From positions 1,426,001 to 1,490,000 of the forward strand of contig NW_027077452.1 of the NCBI RefSeq assembly GCF_963924675.1: 64,000 nt of DNA, written 5' to 3'. The translations under genes and the position numbers were made by a program. The notes below the pieces were generated by a model that saw only the letters and a program-made list of their open reading frames with translations, was not told the DNA's origin and searched no databases. Shown here one piece after another: positions 22,328 through 36,301 of this stretch (position 1 is the first letter of the stretch; each line of letters opens with the position of its first letter). The DNA comes from Phocoena phocoena. Its lineage: Eukaryota > Chordata > Mammalia > Artiodactyla > Phocoenidae.

Positions 22328-24074
22328 GTGCAGATTTCCTTTACAGGCTTGCTTGGTTGGCCAAAAAGGGCGTATGCGTTTTTTCCTGAATATATTCAGG
22401 AAAAAACACATACGCCCTTTTTGGCCAAGTGCATCATTGTCGACGTTGTGCCTCTTTTCCTATGCTTTCAGGGCAATTCCAGTCTACCCCCTGCAATCGT
22501 TTTCCTGAAATTCTGCCCCGCTTTCAAGTCCCCTTCGCAGGCTTACTTCAATATACTTTTGGAAGATAGCTGTCATTTATAACTCTGCAGGTTTGTGAAG
22601 TACAGTGGCCCTGAGCTCCTTTCTTCAACTCGCTTTCTTTTGAGATGGGCACAAAACCGCAGGATTGCTTCAGGCACTAATCTGTTTCCAGCAGGGCACG
22701 CTGAGCCTTTGGTTAATTCCTCTTCCTGGTGGGAAATGAGCGTTACATTTGCCCGTGCAGACACCTACAGCTAGTCTCTCATTGGTTCTCCCTATTCCTG
22801 TTCATCTTGCACAGAAATTGCAAGCTGTGCCAAAGAGGAGGTTAAAGGCACTGACTCTCCAAGCGGGGAGAGTGTTAGTAAAGCATCTGGAATGGTGAAC
22901 CCGAGGACCAGGATACGAAAACTGAGATGCATTTTAAATCGTTTCCCAATCACACGGTGGACGATACTCTGGGTTTCCCATGCATGTTTTAGCTGGAGGA
23001 AGAATCCCTTGAACCTGGAGAGTTGGGACCCATGGAATGGGTACCATGCAGTATGACTTCAAAGGGTCTGCATTTGCTCACCGAAACCCACCGATGCTAT
23101 CAGCCTGAAGTGTCCAGCCTTATGTCTCAACCAGCTCTGGGTGTAGATGTGGTCATTCCCGGTTGCATCACATGCCCTGAGTGAATTATTTAAGAATTGC
23201 TCTCTATTTCACTGTCTTTGTGTTTTGTTTTTGAAATTTATTTTGATAATGGGATTTATCGGATTTTCACTGCTGCGTTTATGCCGCTGTACACACGCTT
23301 AATTCTCTTACGGAGACATATAAATCCATGGGTTTTAAGATTCTTCCTAGTCAGGTATATTCCTAGGCGTTGAATATGTGGTGTTGAGTCCATTTCGTTG
23401 AGCAAGGAGTAGGTCTTGTCTATTACATATTTGGCTTATGGAAAGTTATCTGTGCTAATTTCAGTCTCTGGTTTTATGCAGCACCCCAAGGCACCTTTCC
23501 CCATAAGCAAGCACTAGTTGGTTTTCTAAATTTGAGACCCTGTTCTGTTTTGTAATTCAGTTCCTGTGTAGTCAAGTTTACATTCCGTGTATTAGTGATA
23601 TCTTATGATGTTTCTTTTTCTGTGTGACGTAGTTCACGTAGAATCACCGTACCTGCATCCACTCACTATGCCGCTACGGGCCTGATGACACAGATTTCAT
23701 TGCTGAGTGATATTGCATTGTACGTACGTGCCACAACTTCTTTATCCATTTTTTGCTTTCTGGGATATTTACCTGATACTGTAGACGAGCTTCTTGTGAA
23801 CACAGCCGTCCCAAATATTGGGGTGGCTGTCTGTTTTTAATTTAAACTTCCATAAGCTATAGGACCATAAGTGGAAGTGCCATAGGCTGTGTTGCTTTAT
23901 TTCTTATGTGTTTCAGGAAACACCATACACTTCTCCAGGGTGGCTGCTGGCAATTTACATCGTGCCAATCAGCATAACAAGGCTCCCTGTTCTCCATATC
24001 CTGTCCTACGTTTCTGGATTTTACACTTTCTTCAGATGGCCCTTTTGCCCTGGGGGCAGTGAGATTTCATTGTA
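22328..24074 (+). repeat. Satellite unit U12 (1,747 bp)
   Basis: m0 D, m1 A, m2 atg, an unusual pairing of A with atg. It matches U10 to about 23228 and then switches class. The relic has TTTTTAATTTAAACTTCC near 23836. Confidence 0.97.
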
Positions 24075-25820
24075 GTGCAGATTTCCTTTACAGGCTTGCT
24101 TGGTTGGCCAAAAAGGGCGTATGCGTTTTTTCCTGAATATATTCAGGAAAAAACGCATACGCCCTTTTTGGCCAAGTGCATCATTGTCGACGTTGTGCCT
24201 CTTTTCCTATGCTTTCAGGGCAATTCCAGTCTACCCCCTGCAATCATTTTCCTGAAATTCTGCCCCGCTTTCAAGTCCCCTTCGCAGGCTTACTTCAATA
24301 TACTTTTGGAAGATAGCTGTCATTTATAACTCTGCAGGATTGTGAATTACAGTGCCCCTGAGCTCCTTTCTTCAACTCGCTTTCTTGTGAGCTGGGCACA
24401 AAACCGCAGGATTGCTTCAGGCACTAATCTGTTTCCAGCAGGGCACGCTGAGCCTTTGGTTAATTCCTCTTCCTGGTGGGAAATGAGCGTTACATTTGCC
24501 CGTGCAGACACCTACAGCTAGTCTCTCATTGGTTGTCCCTATTCCTGTTCCTCTTGCACAGAAATTGCAAGCTGTGCCAAAGAGGAGGTTAAAGGCACTG
24601 ACTCTCCAAGCGGGGAGAGTGTTAGTAAAGCATCTGGAATGGTGAACCCGAGGACCAGGATACGAAAACTGAGATGCATTTTAAATCGTTTCCCAATCAC
24701 ACGGTGGACGATACTCTGGGTTTCCCATGCATGTTTTAGCTGGAGGAAGAATCCCTTGAACCTGGAGAGTTGGGACCCATGGAATGGGTACCATGCAGTA
24801 TGACTTCAAAGGGTCTGCATTTGCTCACCGAAACTCACCAATGCTATCAGCCTGAAGTGTCCAGCCTTATGTCTCAACCAGCTCTGGGTGTAGATGTGGT
24901 CATTCCCGGTTGCATCACATGCCCTGAGTGAATTATTTAAGAATTGCTCTCTATTTCATGTCTTTGTGTTTTGTTTTCGAAATTTATTTGGATAATGGGA
25001 TTTATCGGATTTTCACTGCTGCGTTTCGGCCGCTGTACACACGCTTGATTCTCTTACGGAGACATATATATCCATGGGTTTTAAGATTCTTCCTAGTCAG
25101 GTATATTCCTAGGCGTTGAATATGTGGTGTTGGGTCCATTTCGTTGAGCAAGGAGTAGGTCTAGTCTGTTACATATTTGGCTTATGGAATGTTATCTGTG
25201 CTAATTTCAGTCTCTGGTTTTATGCAGCACCCCAAGGCACCTTTCCCCATAAGCAAGCACTAGTTGGTTTTCTAAATTTGTGACCCTGTTCTGTTTTGTA
25301 ATTCAGTTCATGTGTAGTCAAGTTTACATTCCGTGTATTAGTGATATCTTATGATGTTTCTTTTTCTGTGTGACGTAGTTCACGTAGAATCACCGTACCT
25401 GCATCCACTCACTATGCCGCTACGGGCCTGATGACACAGATTTCATTGCTGAGTGATATTGCATTGTACGTACGTGCCACAACTTCTTTATCCATTTTTT
25501 GCTTTCTGGGATATTTACCTGATACTGTAGACGAGCTTCTTGTGAACACAGCCGTCCCAAATATTGGGGTGGCTGTCTGTTTTTGATTTTAATTTCCGTA
25601 AGCTCTAGGACCATAAGTGCAATTGCCATAGGCTGTGTTGCTTTGTTTCTTACGTGTTTCAGGAAACACCATACACTTCTCCAGGGTGGCTGCTGGCAAT
25701 TTACATCCTGCCAATCAGCATAACAAGGCTCCCTGTTCTCCATATCCTGTCCTACCTTTCTGGATTTTACACTTTTTTCAGATGGCCCTTTTGCCCGGGG
25801 GGCAGTGAGATTTCATTGTA
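24075..25820 (+). repeat. Satellite unit U13 (1,746 bp)
   Basis: m0 D, m1 A, m2 cgg. The palindrome is perfect. It carries the CTGCAGGATTGTG variant shared with U18, U22 and U24. One base is lost in TATTTCATGTC at about 24957. Confidence 0.97.
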
Positions 25821-27567
25821 GTGCAGATTTCCTTTACAGGCTTGCTTGGTTGGCCAAAAAGGGCGTATGCGTTTTTTCCTGAATTTATTCAGGAAAAAAC
25901 GCATACGGCCTTTTTGGCCAAGTGCATCATTGTCGACGTTGTGCCTCTTTTCCTATGCTTTCAGGGCAATTCCAGTCTACCCCCTGCAATCGTTTTCCTG
26001 AAATTCTGCCCCGCTTTCAAGTCCCCTTCGCAGGCTTACTTCAATATACTTTTGGAAGGTAGCTGTCATTTATAACTCTGCAGGTTTGTGAAATACAGTG
26101 CCCCTGAGCTCCTTTCTTCAACTCGCTTTCTTGTGAGCTGGGCTCAAAACCGCAGGATTGCTTCAGGCACTAATATGTTTCCAGCAGGGCACGCTGAGCC
26201 TTTGGTTAATTCCTCTTCCTGGTGGGAAATGAGCGTTACATTTGCCCGTGCAGACACCTACAGCTAGTCTCTCATTGGTTCTCCCTATTCCTGTTCATCT
26301 GGCACAGAAATTGCAAGCTGTGCCAAAGAGGAGGTTAAAGGCACTGACTCTCCAAGCGGGGAGAGTGTTAGTAAAGCATCTGGAATGGTGAACCCGAGGA
26401 CCAGGATAGGAAAACTGAGATGCATTTTAAATCGTTTCCCAATCACACGGTGGACGATACTCTGGGTTTCCCATGCATGTTTTAGCTGGAGGAAGAATCC
26501 CTTGAACCTGGAGAGTTGGGACCCATGGAATGGGTACCATGCAGTATGACTTCAAAGGGTCTGCATTTGCTCACCGAAACTCACCAATGCTATCAGCCTG
26601 AAGTGTCCAGCCTTATGTCTCAACCAGCTCTGGGTGTAGATGTGGTCAATCACGGTTGCATCACATGCCCTGAGTGAATTATTTAAGAATTGCTCCCTAT
26701 TTCACTGTCTTTGTGTTTTGTTTTAGAAATTTATTTGGATAATGGGATTTATCGGATTTTCACTGCTGCGTTTCGGCCGCAGTACACACGCTTGATTCTC
26801 TTATGGAGACATATATATCCATGGGTTTTAAGATTCTTCCTAGTCAGGTATATTCCTAGGCGTTGAATATGTGGTGTTGAGTCCATTTCGTTGAGCAAGG
26901 AGTAGGTCTTGTCTATTACATATATGGCTTATGGAAAGTTATCTGTGCTAATTTCAGTCTCTGGTTTTATGCAGCACCCCAACGCACCTTTCCCCATAAG
27001 CAAGCACTAGTTGGTTTTCTAAATTTGAGACCCTGTTCTGTTTTGTAATTCAGTTCATGTGTAGTCAAGTTTACATTCCGTGTATTAGTGATATCTTATG
27101 ATGTTTCTTTTTCTGTGTGACGTAGTTCACGTAGAATCACCGTACCTGCATCCACTCACTATTCCGCTACGGGCCTGATGACACAGATTTCATTGCTGAG
27201 TGATATTGCATTGTACCTACGTGCCACAACTTCTTTATCCATTTTTTGCTTTCTGGGATATTTACCTGATACTGTAGACGAGCTTCTTGTGAACACAGCC
27301 GTCCCAAATATTGGGGTGGCTGTTTGTTTTTGATTTTAACTTCCATAAGCTATAGGACCATAAGTGGAAGTGCCATAGGCTGTGTTGCTTTATTTCTTAT
27401 GTGTTTCAGGAAACACCATACACTTCTCCAGGGTGGCTGCTGGCAATGTACATCCTGCCAATCAGCATAAAAAGGCTCCCTGTTCTCCATATCCTGTCCT
27501 ACCTTTCTGGATTTTACACTTTTTTCAGATGGCCTTTTTGCCCGGGGGGCAGTGAGACTTCATTGTA
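25821..27567 (+). repeat. Satellite unit U14 (1,747 bp)
   Basis: m0 G, m1 B, m2 cgg with CGGCCGCAGTACAC. The palindrome has the central T variant (GAATTTATTC) plus one right-arm mismatch (CATACGGCC). Confidence 0.97.
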
Positions 27568-29314
27568 GTGCAGATTTCCTTTACAGGCTTGCTTGGTTGG
27601 CCAAAAAGGGCGTATGCGTTTTTTCCTGAATATATTCAGGAAAAAACGCATACGCCCTTATTGGCCAAGTGCATCATTGTCGACGTTGTGCCTCTTTTCC
27701 TATGCTTTCAGGGCAATTCCAGTCTACCCCCTGCAATCGTTTTCCTGAAATTCTGCCCCGCTTTCAAGTCCCCTTCGCAGGCTTACTTCAATATACTTTT
27801 GGAAGATAGCTGTCATTTATAACTCTGCAGGTTTGTGAAATACAGTGCCCCTGAGCTCCTTTCTTCAACTCGCTTTCTTGTGAGCTGGGCTCAAAACCGC
27901 AGGATTGCTTCAGGCACTAATCTGTTTCCAGCAGGGCACGCTGAGCCTTTGGTTAATTCCTCTTCCTGGTGGGAAATGAGCGTTACATTTGCCCGTGCAG
28001 ACACCTACAGCTAGTCTCTCATTGGTTCTCCCTATTCCTGTTCATCTTGCACAGAAATTGCAAGCTGTGCCAAACAGGAGGTTAAAGGCACTGACTCTCC
28101 AAGCGGGGAGAGTGTTAGTAAAGCATCTGGAATGGTGAACCCGAGGACCAGGATACGAAAACTGAGATGCATTTTAAATCGTTTCCCAATCACACGGTGG
28201 ACGATACTCTGGGTTTCCCATGCATGTTTTAGCTGGAGGAAAAATACCTTGAACTTGGAGAGTTGGGACCCATGGAATGGGTACCATGCAGTATGACTTC
28301 AAAGGGTCTGCATTTGCTCACCGAAACCCACCGATGCTATCAGCCTGAAGTGTCCAGCCTTATGTCTCAACCAGCTCTGGGTGTAGATGTGGTCATTCCC
28401 GGTTGCATCACATGCCCTGAGTGAATTATTTAAGAATTGCTCTCTATTTCACTGTCTTTGTGTTTTGTTTTCGAAATTTATTTGGATAATGGGATTTATC
28501 GGATTTTCACTGCTGCGTTTCGGCCGCTGTACACACGCTTGATTCTCTTATGGAGACATGTATATCCATGGGTTTTAAGATTCCTCCTAGTCAGGTATAT
28601 TCCTAGGCGTTGAATATGTGGTGTTGGGTCCATTTCGTTGAGCAAGGAGTAGGTCTTGTCTATTACATATTTGGCTTATGGAAAGTTATCTGTGCTAATT
28701 TCAGTCTCTGGTTTTATGCAGCACCCCAACACACCTTTCCCCATAAGCAAGCAGTAGTTGGTTTTCTAAATTTGAGACCCTGTTCTGTTTTGTAATTCAG
28801 TTCATGTGTAGTCAAGTTTACATTCCGTGTATTAGTGATATCTTATGATGTTTCTTTTTCTGTGTGACGTAGTTCACGTAGAATCACCGTACCTGCCTCC
28901 ACTCACTATGCCGCTACGGGTCTGATGACACAGATTTCATTGCTGAGTGATACTGCATTGTACGTACGTGCCACAACTTCTTTATCCATTTTTTGCTTTC
29001 TGGGATATTTACCTGATACTGTAGACGAGCTTCTTGTGAACACAGCCGTCCCAAATATTGGGGTGGCTGTCTGTTTTTGATTTTAATTTCCGTAAGCTCT
29101 AGGACCATAAGTGGAAGTGCCATAGGCTGTGTTGCTTTGTTTCTTACGTGTTTCAGGAAACACCATACACTTCTCCAGGGTGGCTGCTGGCAATTTACAT
29201 CCTGCCAATCAGCATAACAAGGCTCCCTGTTCTCCATATCCTGTCCTACCTTTCTGGATTTTACACTTTTTTCAGATGGCCCTTTTGCCCGGGGGGCAGT
29301 GAGACTTCATTGTA
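27568..29314 (+). repeat. Satellite unit U15 (1,747 bp)
   Basis: m0 D, m1 A, m2 cgg. The palindrome has one right-arm mismatch (CCCTTATTGG). Confidence 0.97.
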
Positions 29315-31061
29315 GTGCAGATTTCCTTTACAGGCTTGCTTGGTTGGCGAAAAAGGGCGTATGCGTTTTTTCCTGAATATATTCAGGAAAAAACGCATAC
29401 GCCCTTTTTGGCCAAGTGCATCATTGTCGACGTTGTGCCTCTTTTCCTATGCTTTCAGGGCAATTCCAGTCTACCCCCTGCAATCGTTTTCCTGAACTTC
29501 TGCCCTGCTTTCAAGTCCCCTTCGCAGGCTTACTGCAATATATTTTTGGAGGATAGCTGTCATTTATAACTCTGCAGGTTTGTGAATTACAGTGCCCCTG
29601 AGCTCCTTTCTTCAACTCGCTTTCTTGTGAGCTGGGCACAAAACCGCAGGATTGCTTCAGGCCCTAATCTTTTTCCGGCAGGGCACGCTGAGCCTTTGGT
29701 TAATTCCTCTTCCTGGTGGGAAATGAGCGTTACATTTGCCCGTGCAGACACCTATAGCTAGTCTCTCATTGGTTCTCCCTATTCCTGTTCATCTTGCACA
29801 GAAATTGCAAGCTGTGCCAAACAGGAGGTTAAAGGCACTGACTCTCCAAGCGGGGAGAGTGTTAGTAAAGCATCTGGAATGGTGAACCCGAGGACCAGGA
29901 TACGAAAACTGAGATGCATTTTAAATCGTTTCCCAATCACACGGTGGACCATACTGTGGGTTTCCCATGCATGTTTTAGCTGAAGGAAGAATCCCTTGAA
30001 CCTGGAGAGTTGGGACCCATGGAATAGGTACCATGCAGTATGACTTCAAAGGGTCTGCATTTGCTCACCGAAACTCACTAATGCTATCAGCCTGAAGTGT
30101 CCAGCCTTATGTCTCAACCAGCTCTGGGTGTAGATGTGTTAAATCCAGGTTGCATCACATGCCCTGAGTGAATTATTTAAAAATTGCTCTCTATTTCACT
30201 GTCTTTGTGTTTTGTTTTCGAAATTTATTTGGATAATGGGATTTATCGGATTTTCACTGCTGCGTTTCGGCCGCAGTACACACGCTTGATTCTCTTATGG
30301 AGACATATATATCCATGGGTTTTAAGATTCCTCCTAGTCAGGTATATTCCTAGGCGTTGAATATGTGGTGTTGGGTCCATTTCGTTGAGCAAGGAGTAGG
30401 TCTTGTCTATTACATATTTGGCTTATGGAAAGTTATCTGTGCTAATTTCAGTCTCTGGTTTTATGCAGCACCCCAACACACCTTTCCCCATAAGCAAGCA
30501 GTAGTTGGTTTTCTAAATTTGAGACCCTGTTCTGTTTTGTAATTCAGTTCATGTGTAGTCAAGTTTACATTCCGTGTATTAGTGATATCTTATGATGTTT
30601 CTTTTTCTGTGTGACGTAGTTCACGTAGAATCACCGTACCTGCATCCACTCACTATGCCGCTACGGGTCTGATGACACAGATTTCATTGCTGAGTGATAT
30701 TGCATTGTACGTACGTGCCACAACTTCTTTATCCATTTTTTGCTTTCTGGGATATTTACCTGATACTGTAGACGAGCTTCTTGTGAACACAGCCGTCACA
30801 AATATTGGGGTGGCTGTCTGTTTTTGATTTTAATTTCCGTAAGCTCTAGGACCATAAGTGCAATTGCCATAGGCTGTGTTGCTTTGTTTCTTACGTGTTT
30901 CAGGAAACACCATACACTTCTCCAGGGTGGCTGCTGGCAATTTACATCCTGCCAATCAGCATAACAAGGCTCCCTGTTCTCCATATCCTGTCCTACCTTT
31001 CTGGATTTTACACTTTTTTCAGATGGCCCTTTTGCCCGGGGGGCAGTGAGACTTCATTGTA
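29315..31061 (+). repeat. Satellite unit U16 (1,747 bp)
   Basis: m0 F, m1 C, m2 cgg with CGGCCGCAGTACAC as in U14. C with cgg is a recombinant pairing. The palindrome has one left-arm mismatch (TTGGCGAAAAAG). Confidence 0.97.
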
Positions 31062-32807
31062 GTGCAGATTTCCTTTACAGGCTTGCTTGGTTGGCCAAAA
31101 ATGCGTATGCGTTTTTTCCTGAATATATTCAGGAAAAAACGCATACGCCCTTTTTGGCCAAGTGCATCATTGTCGACGTTGTGCCTCTTTTCCTATGCTT
31201 TCAGGGCAATTCCAGTCTACCCCCTGCAATCGTTTTCCTGAAATTCTGCCCCGCTTTCAGGTCCCCTTCGCAGGCTTACTTCAATATACTTTTGGAAGGT
31301 AGCTGTCATTTATAACTCTGCAGGTTTGTGAAATACAGTGCCCCTGAGCTCCTTTCTTCAACTCGCTTTCTTGTGAGCTGGGCACAAAACCGCAGGATTG
31401 CTTCAGGCACTAATCTGTTTCCAGCAGGGCACGCTGAGCCTTTGGTTAATTCCTCTTCCTGTTGGGAAATGAGCGTTACATTTGCCCTTGCAGACACCTA
31501 CAGCTAGTCTCTCATTGGTTCTCCCTATTCCTGTTCATCTTGCACAGAAATTGCAAGCTGTGCCAAAGAGGAGGTTAAAGGCACTGACTCTCCAAGCGGG
31601 GAGAGTGTTAGTAAAGCATCTGGAATGGTGAGCCCGAGGAACAGGGTACGAAAACTGAGATGCATTTTAAATCGTTTCCCAATCACACGGTGGACCATAC
31701 TGTGGGTTTCCCATGCATGTTTTAGCTGGAGGAAGAATCCCTTGAACCTGGAGAGTTGGGACCCATGGAATAGGTACCATGCAGTATGATTTCAAAGGGT
31801 CTGCATTTGCTCACCGAAACTCACTAATGCTATCAGCCCGAAGTGTCCAGCCTTATGTCTCAACCAGCTCTGGGTGTAGATGTGTTAAATCCAGGTTGCA
31901 TCACATGCCCTGAGTGAATTATTTAAGAATTGCTCTCTATTTCACTGTCTTTGTGTTTTGTTTTTGAAATTTATTTTGATAATGGGATTTATCGGATTTT
32001 CACTGCTTCGTTTATGCCGCTGTACACACGCTTAATTCTCTTACGGAGACATATAAATCCATGGGTTTTAAGATTCTTCCTAATCAGGTATATTCCTAGG
32101 CGTTGAATATGTGGTCTTGAGTCCATTTCGTTGAGCAAGGAGTAGGTCTAGTCTGTTACATATTGGGCTTATGGAATGTTATCTGTGCTAATTTCAGTCT
32201 CTGGTTTTATGCAGCACCCCAACACACCTTTCCCCATAAGCAAGCACTAGTTGGTTTTCTAAATTTGAGACCGTGTTCTGTTTTGTAATTCAGTTCATGT
32301 GTAGTCAAGTTTACATTCCGTGTATTAGTGATATCTTATGATGTTTCTTTTTCTGTGTGACGTAGTTCACGTAGAATCACCGTACCTGCATCCACTCACT
32401 ATGCCGCTACGGGCCTGATGACACAGATTTCATTGCTGAGTGATATTGCATTGCACGTACGTGCCACAACTTCTTTATCCATTTTTTGCTTTCTGGGATA
32501 TTTACCTGGTACTGTAGACGAGCTTCTTGGGAACACAGCCGTCCCAAACTTTGGGGTGGCTCTCTGTTTTTGATTTTAATTTCCCTAAGCAATAGGACCA
32601 TAAGTGCAATTGCCATAGGCTGTGTTGCTTTATTTCTTACGTGTTTCAGGTAACACCATACACTTCTCCAGGGTGGCTGTTCACAATTTACATCCTGCCA
32701 ATCAGCATAACAAGGCTCCCTGTTGTCCATATCCTGTCCTACGTTTCTGGATTTTACACTTTCTTCAGATGGCCCTTTTGCCCGGGGGGCAGTGAGATTT
32801 CATTGTA
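31062..32807 (+). repeat. Satellite unit U17 (1,746 bp)
   Basis: m0 G, m1 C, m2 atg. The palindrome left arm has a one-base loss (CCAAAAATGCGTATG), the last unit in the window with an arm defect. Confidence 0.97.
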
Positions 32808-34554
32808 GTGCAGATTTCCTTTACAGGCTTGCTTGGTTGGCCAAAAAGGGCGTATGCGTTTTTTCCTGAATATATTCAGGAAAAAACGCATACGCCCTTT
32901 TTGGCCAAGTGCATCATTGTCGACGTTGTGCCTCTTTTCCTATGCTTTCAGGGCAATTACAGTCTACCCCCTGCAATCGTTTTCCTGAAATTCTGCCCCG
33001 CTTTCAAGTCCCCTTCGCAGGCTTACTTCAATATACTTTTGGAAGATAGCTGTCATTTATAACTCTGCAGGATTGTGAATTACAGTGCCCCTGAGCTCCT
33101 TTCTTCAACTCGCTTTCTTGTGAGCTGGGCACAAACCCGCAGGATTGCTTCAGGCACTAATCTGTTTCCAGCAGGGCACGCTGAGCCTTTGGTTAATTCC
33201 TCTTCCTGGTGGGAAATGAGCGTTACATTTGCCCGTGCAGACACCTACAGCTAGTCTCTCATTGGTTGTCCCTATTCCTGTTCCTCTTGCACAGAAATTG
33301 CAAGCTGTGCCAAAGAGGAGGTTAAAGGCACTGACTCTCCAAGCGGGGAGAGTGTTAGTAAAGCATCTGGAATGGTGAACCCGAGGACCAGGATACGAAA
33401 ACTGAGATGCATTTTAAATCGTTTCCCAATCACACGGTGGACGATACTCTGGGTTTCCCATGCATGTTTTAGCTGGAGGAAGAATCCCTTGAACCTGGAG
33501 AGTTGGGACCCATGGAATGGGTACCATGCAGTATGACTTCAAAGGGTCTGCATTTGCTCACCGAAACTCACCAATGCTATCAGCCTGAAGTGTCCAGCCT
33601 TATGTCTCAACCAGCTCTGGGTGTAGATGTGGTCATTCCTGGTTGCATCACATGACCTGAGTGAATTATTTAAGAATTGCTCTCTATTTCACTGTCTTTG
33701 TGTTTTGTTTTCGAAATTTATTTGGATAATGGGATTTATCGGATTTTCACTGCTGCGTTTCGGCCGCTGTACACACGCTTGATTCTCATACGGAGACATA
33801 TATATCCAAGGGTTTTAAGATTCTTCCTAGTCAGGTATATTCCTAGGCGTTGAATATGTGGTGTTGGGTCCATTTCGTTGAGCAAGGAGTAGGTCTAGTC
33901 TGTTACATATTTGGCTTATGGAATGTTATCTGTGCTAATTTCAGTCTCCGGTTTTATGCAGCACCCCAAGGCACCTTTCCCCATAAGCAAGCACTAGTTG
34001 GTTTTCTAAATTTGAGACCCTGTTCTGTTTTGTAATTCAGTTCATGTGTAGTCAACTTTACATTCCGTGTATTAGTGATATCTTATGATGTTTCTTTTTC
34101 TGTGTGACGTAGTTCACGTAGAATCACCGTACCTGCATCCACTCACTATGCCGCTACGGGCCTGATGACACAGATTTCATTGCTGAGTGATATTGCATTG
34201 TACGTACGTGCCACAACTTCTTTATCCATTTTTTGCTTTCTGGGATATTTACCTGATACTGTAGACGAGCTTCTTGTGAACACAGCCGTCCCAAATATTG
34301 GGGTGGCTGTCTGTTTTTGATTTTAATTTCCGTAAGCTCTAGGACCATAAGTGCAATTGCCATAGGCTGTGTTGCTTTGTTTCTTACGTGTTTCAGGAAA
34401 CACCATACACTTCTCCAGGGTGGCTGCTGGCAATTTAAATCCTGCCAATCAGCATAACAAGGCTCCCTGTTCTCCATATCCTGTCCTACCTTTCTGGATT
34501 TTACACTTTTTTCAGATGGCCCTTTTGCCCGGGGGGCAGTGAGATTTCATTGTA
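32808..34554 (+). repeat. Satellite unit U18 (1,747 bp)
   Basis: m0 D, m1 A (TCATTCCT), m2 cgg. The palindrome is perfect. Carries GCAGGATTGTG. Confidence 0.98.
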
Positions 34555-36301
34555 GTGCAGATTTCCTTTACAGGCTTGCTTGGTTGGCCAAAAAGGGCGT
34601 ATGCGTTTTTTCCTGAATATATTCAGGAAAAAACGCATACGCCCTTTTTGGCCAAGTGCATCATTGTCGACGTTGTGCCTCTTTTCCTATGCTTTCAGGG
34701 CAATTACAGTCTACCCCCTGCAATCGTTTTCCTGAAATTCTGCCCCTCTTTCAAGTCCCCTTCGCAGGCTTACTTCAATATACTTTTGGAAGGTAGCTGT
34801 CATTTATAACTCTGCAGGTTTGTGAAATACAGTGCCCCTGAGCTCCTTTCTTCAACTCGCTTTCTTGTGAGCTGGGCTCAAAACCGCAGGATTGCTTCAG
34901 GCACTAATCTGTTTCCAGCAGGGCACGCTGAGCCTTTGGTTAATTCCTCTTCCTGGTGGGAAATGAGCGTTACATTTGCCCGTGCAGACACCTATAGCTA
35001 GTCTCTCAGTGGTTCTCCCTATTCCTGTTCATCTTGCACAGAAATTGCAAGCTGTGCCAAAGAGGAGGTTAAAGGCACTGACTCTCCAAGCGGGGAGAGT
35101 GTTAGTAAAGCAATTGGAATGGTGAACCCGAGGACCAGGATACGAAAACTGAGATGCATTTTAAATCGTTTCCCAATCACACGGTGGACGATACTCTGGG
35201 TTTCCCATGCATGTTTTAGCTGGAGGAAGAATCCCTTGAACCTGGAGAGTTGGGACCCATGGAATGGGTACCATGCAGTATGACTTCAAAGGGTCTGCAT
35301 TTGCTCACCGAAACTCACCAATGCTATCAGCCTGAAGTGTCCAGCCTTATGTCTCAACCAGCTCTGTGTGTAGATGTGGTCAATCACGGTTGCATCACAT
35401 GCCCTGAGTGAATTATTTAAGAATTGCTCCCTATTTCACTGTCTTTGTGTTTTGGTTTCGAAATTTATTTGGATAATGGGATTTATCGGATTTTCACTGC
35501 TGCGTTTCGGCCGCTGTACACACGCTTGATTGTCTTACGGAGACATATATATCCATGGGTTTTAAGATTCTTCCTAGTCAGGTATATTCCTAGGCGTTGA
35601 ATATGTGGTGTTGAGTCCATTTCGTTGAGCAAGGAGTAGGTCTTATCTATTACATATTTGGCTTATGGAAAGTTATCTGTGCTAATTTCAGTCTCTGGTT
35701 TTATGCAGCACCCCAACGCACCTTTCCCCATAAGCAAGCACTAGTTGGTTTTCTAAATTTGAGACCCTGTTCTGTTTTGTAATTCAGTTCATGTGTAGTC
35801 AAGTTTACATTCCGTGTATTAGTGATATCTTATGATGTTTCTTTTTCTGTGTGACGTAGTTCACGTAGAATCACCGTACCTGCATCCACTCACTATGCCG
35901 CTATGGGCCTGATGACACAGATTTCATTGCTGAGTGATATTGCATTGTACGTACGTGCCAAAACTTCTTTATCCATTTTTTGCTTTCTGGGATATTTACC
36001 TGATACTGTAGACGAGCTTCTTGTGAACACAGCCGTCCCAAATATTGGGGTGGCTGTCTGTTTTTGATTTAAACTTCCATAAGCTATAGGACCATAAGTG
36101 GAAGTGCCATAGGCTGTGTTGCTTTATTTCTTACGTGTTTCAGGAAACACCATACACTTCTCCAGGGTGGCTGCTGGCAATTTACATCCTGCCAATCAGC
36201 ATAACAAGGCTCCCTGTTCTCCATATCCTGTCCTACCTTTCTGGATTTTACACTTTTTTCAGATGGCCCTTTTGCCCGGGGGGCAGTGAGACTTCATTGT
36301 A
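34555..36301 (+). repeat. Satellite unit U19 (1,747 bp)
   Basis: m0 G, m1 B, m2 cgg. The palindrome is perfect. The relic carries GATTTAAACTTCCATAAG, which breaks the usual minus-strand frame by substitution. Confidence 0.98.

Larger units (their letters stand above)
16550..23230 (+). repeat. Recent two-unit tandem duplication (lag 3,493 bp)
   Basis: Sequence from about 16550 to 19735 recurs 3,493 bp later with only a handful of differences that I can find, for example GGCACATGG/GGCTCATGG near 18190/21685 and CCAGCCGGGC/CCAGCAGGGC near 19195/22690. Shared private variants include GATGTTTCTATTTCTG, CACTAACCGCTAC, TGGATGATAGCTGTCATATA and GTATGCTTTTTTTCC. Outside these limits the lagged copies diverge at once (TTTTCTACATTTATTTGG versus TTTTTGAAATTTATTTTG). 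Confidence 0.85.
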
